From the NCBI RefSeq assembly GCF_947495845.1, contig NZ_CANMAO010000022.1, positions 1 to 64,000 on the forward strand: a stretch of DNA of 64,000 nt, read 5' to 3'. Below, in pieces: positions 62,788-64,000 of this stretch. Position 1 is the stretch's first letter. The number at the start of each line of letters is the position of its first letter. The position numbers were made by a program, and so were the translations under genes. The notes below the pieces were generated by a model, which was given only the letters and a program-made list of their open reading frames with translations, had not been told where the DNA came from and searched no databases. The DNA is from an uncultured Endozoicomonas sp. (GTDB lineage: Bacteria; Pseudomonadota; Gammaproteobacteria; Pseudomonadales; Endozoicomonadaceae).

Positions 62788-63351
62788 ATGACAACCACAA
62801 AACACCTGATGATCGACATCGAAGCCGCCGGCAAATCCACCAGCGCCGCATTAGCCAGTATTGGTGCTGTCTTTTTTGAGCCGTCTACTGGTGAACTGGG
62901 CGCTACGTTCTATCAGCCGGTGAAGCTCTCCAGTGCCCAATACTTCGGCGGTCAGATTGACGCCTCCACTGTTGAGTGGTGGATGAAGCAGAGCGAAGAA
63001 GCCAGGGCGGTATTCAATGATGACAATCGGGTTGGCCTGAAAGAAGCCCTGAACGGACTGGCCAGATTTATCACCAGCAATGCCGGAGAGGCTGAAGTGC
63101 ATGTCTGGGGTAATGGCCCAGCCTACGATAACGCCATCCTCGCCAATGCCTTTAAAGCGACATGGATCAAACAGCCATGGGCGTTTAGTAAAGACACCTG
63201 TGTCAGAACCATGGTGATGCTCGGTCGTCAGCTGGGCATTGATCCGAAATACGATATGCCCAGAGAAGGCGAACACCATAATGCGCTGGCTGATGCCATG
63301 CATCAGGCACGATATGTGAGTGTGATTTGGCAGTCGTTGTTTACAAAGTAA
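62788..63351 (+). CDS. 3'-5' exonuclease, phage DnaQ/RNase-T-like (Rv2179c type)
   Basis: The 187-residue protein has a DEDD exonuclease fold: MIDIEAAGKSTSAALASIGAVFF (Asp and Glu of motif I), VHVWGNGPAYDNAIL (motif II Asp) and HHNALADAMHQARYV (motif III His/Asp). It is typical of phage exonucleases of the ExoVIII/Rv2179c type. It probably acts in phage recombination or nucleotide recovery. Confidence 0.88.
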   Translation: MTTTKHLMIDIEAAGKSTSAALASIGAVFFEPSTGELGATFYQPVKLSSAQYFGGQIDASTVEWWMKQSEEARAVFNDDNRVGLKEALNGLARFITSNAGEAEVHVWGNGPAYDNAILANAFKATWIKQPWAFSKDTCVRTMVMLGRQLGIDPKYDMPREGEHHNALADAMHQARYVSVIWQSLFTK

Positions 63352-63377
63352 AAGGTAACCTGAAAAAAAGGAAGTCT

Positions 63378-63596
63378 CTAAGAAGGTTGCGGTGAGGGGG
63401 AAGTAGGGCGTCTCCCCCTATGAGCGCAAATCCTTGACCGAACTTGACTCTCAGGTAAAACCACATGCTTTGAAATATCTCTTACGCTGTAGTTTTGATC
63501 ATATAAATATTGAAGGTAAGAGTTTTGGTCTTGAGTTGGCATTAACGAGAAAAAGAAATGATTGGAATGATCCTGCATACCACTGAACAGCTTCAT
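63378..63596 (-). CDS. Possible small HTH protein, opposite strand
   Basis: A minus-strand frame encodes 72 residues from the ATG at 63596, which has GAGG eight bases upstream. The segment YLYDQNYSVRDISKHVVLPE (about 33-52) and SQVRSRICAHRGRRP look like a helix-turn-helix with a basic end. It is short, lies in an otherwise empty gap and runs against the operon, so it may be chance. Confidence 0.38.
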   Translation of the reverse strand: MKLFSGMQDHSNHFFFSLMPTQDQNSYLQYLYDQNYSVRDISKHVVLPESQVRSRICAHRGRRPTSPSPQPS

Positions 63597-63707
63597 AACT
63601 AATACCTCATAGAACCAGAGCTGAATAATTGTAGTACCTAAATAAAGATTCAAAGAAATATCTGATTAAAAAATTTGGCACATGTTCAAAGGGGGAACTT
63701 TTGCGCC

Positions 63708-64000
63708 ATGAAAAAGGAAACCAACAATTACCGAATCCCACCACAGATGGGGCTTAATTTCTCCGGTGAATTGATCGTTGATAATTTTGCCGGTGGCGGT
63801 GGTGCCAGTACTGGTATTGAAATGGCCATGGACAGGCCGGTAGATATTGCCATCAACCACGATCCGGAAGCCATCGCCATGCACACCATTAACCATCCGC
63901 ACACCAGGCACTATTGCGAATCCGTGTGGAAAGTGGATCCGGTGGAAGCCTGCAATGGTCGTCCGGTGGCGTTGGCCTGGTTCTCCCCTGACTGCAAACA
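63708..64000 (+). CDS. DNA cytosine-5 methyltransferase, cut by the window edge
   Basis: The first 97 residues match phage C5-cytosine methyltransferases: motif I is LIVDNFAGGGGASTG (about 23-37), motif II region AINHDPEAIAMHTINHP, and the catalytic Cys motif appears as WFSPDCK at the end of the window. It may protect phage DNA from host restriction or regulate gene expression. The rest of the protein lies beyond 64000. Confidence 0.9.
   Translation, partial: MKKETNNYRIPPQMGLNFSGELIVDNFAGGGGASTGIEMAMDRPVDIAINHDPEAIAMHTINHPHTRHYCESVWKVDPVEACNGRPVALAWFSPDCK

Larger units (their letters stand above)
31245..64000. mobile_element. Lambdoid siphovirus prophage, right end outside the window
   Basis: From the ssrA 3' end onwards almost every gene is a phage gene: tail, head, terminase, lysis, replication, immunity, recombination and integration modules in lambda-like order. 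Head genes are HK97-type and the tail is long and non-contractile by gene content (tube, chaperone frameshift, tape measure, no sheath). No gene is obviously broken except a possible frameshift at 58963-59173, so it may be inducible. The right attachment site should be a copy of the ssrA end beyond 64000. Confidence 0.9.

Noticed and set aside
31245-64000. Gene transfer agent instead of a phage
   Set aside because: The region has int, an excisionase-like gene, immunity and replication genes, which gene transfer agents lack.

Overview
The window looks like the chromosome of a host-associated marine gammaproteobacterium. The housekeeping genes (astADB, groESL, roxA, rep, galM, fxsA, ssrA) are gammaproteobacterial. 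The mixture of IS66 transposons, many small inverted-repeat elements and large orphan genes, one of them a ShET2/EspL-type type III effector, recalls Endozoicomonas and its relatives. The genus is an inference from gene content, not from a database match.

Bases 1-30,900 are host chromosome. An IS66 element (1-2503) has its transposase gene split by a 160-bp MITE. Next come a 1023-residue candidate effector carrying an EspL-like Cys-His-Asp triad between two repeat arrays, a frameshifted GNAT gene, a DUF2164 gene, an iron-dependent alcohol dehydrogenase, a membrane-anchored Mrr-like protein and a 262-bp nested-palindrome element. The arginine succinyltransferase operon astA-astD-astB follows, then a GST, the ribosomal oxygenase roxA, groESL with a sigma-32 promoter, fxsA, a HugZ-like gene, an SDR, rep helicase, a thioesterase, a PH-domain protein, galM and tmRNA. 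Three further large proteins of unknown function (671, 516 and 424 residues) sit between these genes and are possible effectors.

From the 3' end of ssrA (about 31,245) to the right edge lies a lambdoid, HK97-type siphovirus prophage whose right end is outside the window. Leftward from the immunity region run cro, a KilA-N antirepressor, O- and P-like replication genes (with origin-like repeats inside O), HTH and VRR-NUC proteins, and a Q-position gene with a pR'/tR'-like promoter-terminator pair. Beyond them come a tRNA-Met, the lysis genes, HNH endonuclease, terminase, portal, protease, capsid, connectors, a membrane-protein moron, tail tube, tail chaperones with a -1 frameshift site, tape measure, tail tip, fibre and fibre chaperone. 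Rightward from the repressor run small early genes, several with zinc-finger motifs, then rdgC, a possible excisionase, a tyrosine integrase, an exonuclease and a C5-cytosine methyltransferase cut by the window edge.

The two prophage arms are governed by a CI/LexA-type repressor. Four copies of a 15-bp palindrome (TAAACCTnAGGTTTA) flank its gene, and one of them covers its own start codon.

No CRISPR array, rRNA operon or complete new defence system was seen. The signals most worth following are the double-array ShET2 protein, the nested inverted-repeat elements, the possible switching RNA beside the attachment site, and the operator/leaderless-repressor arrangement.
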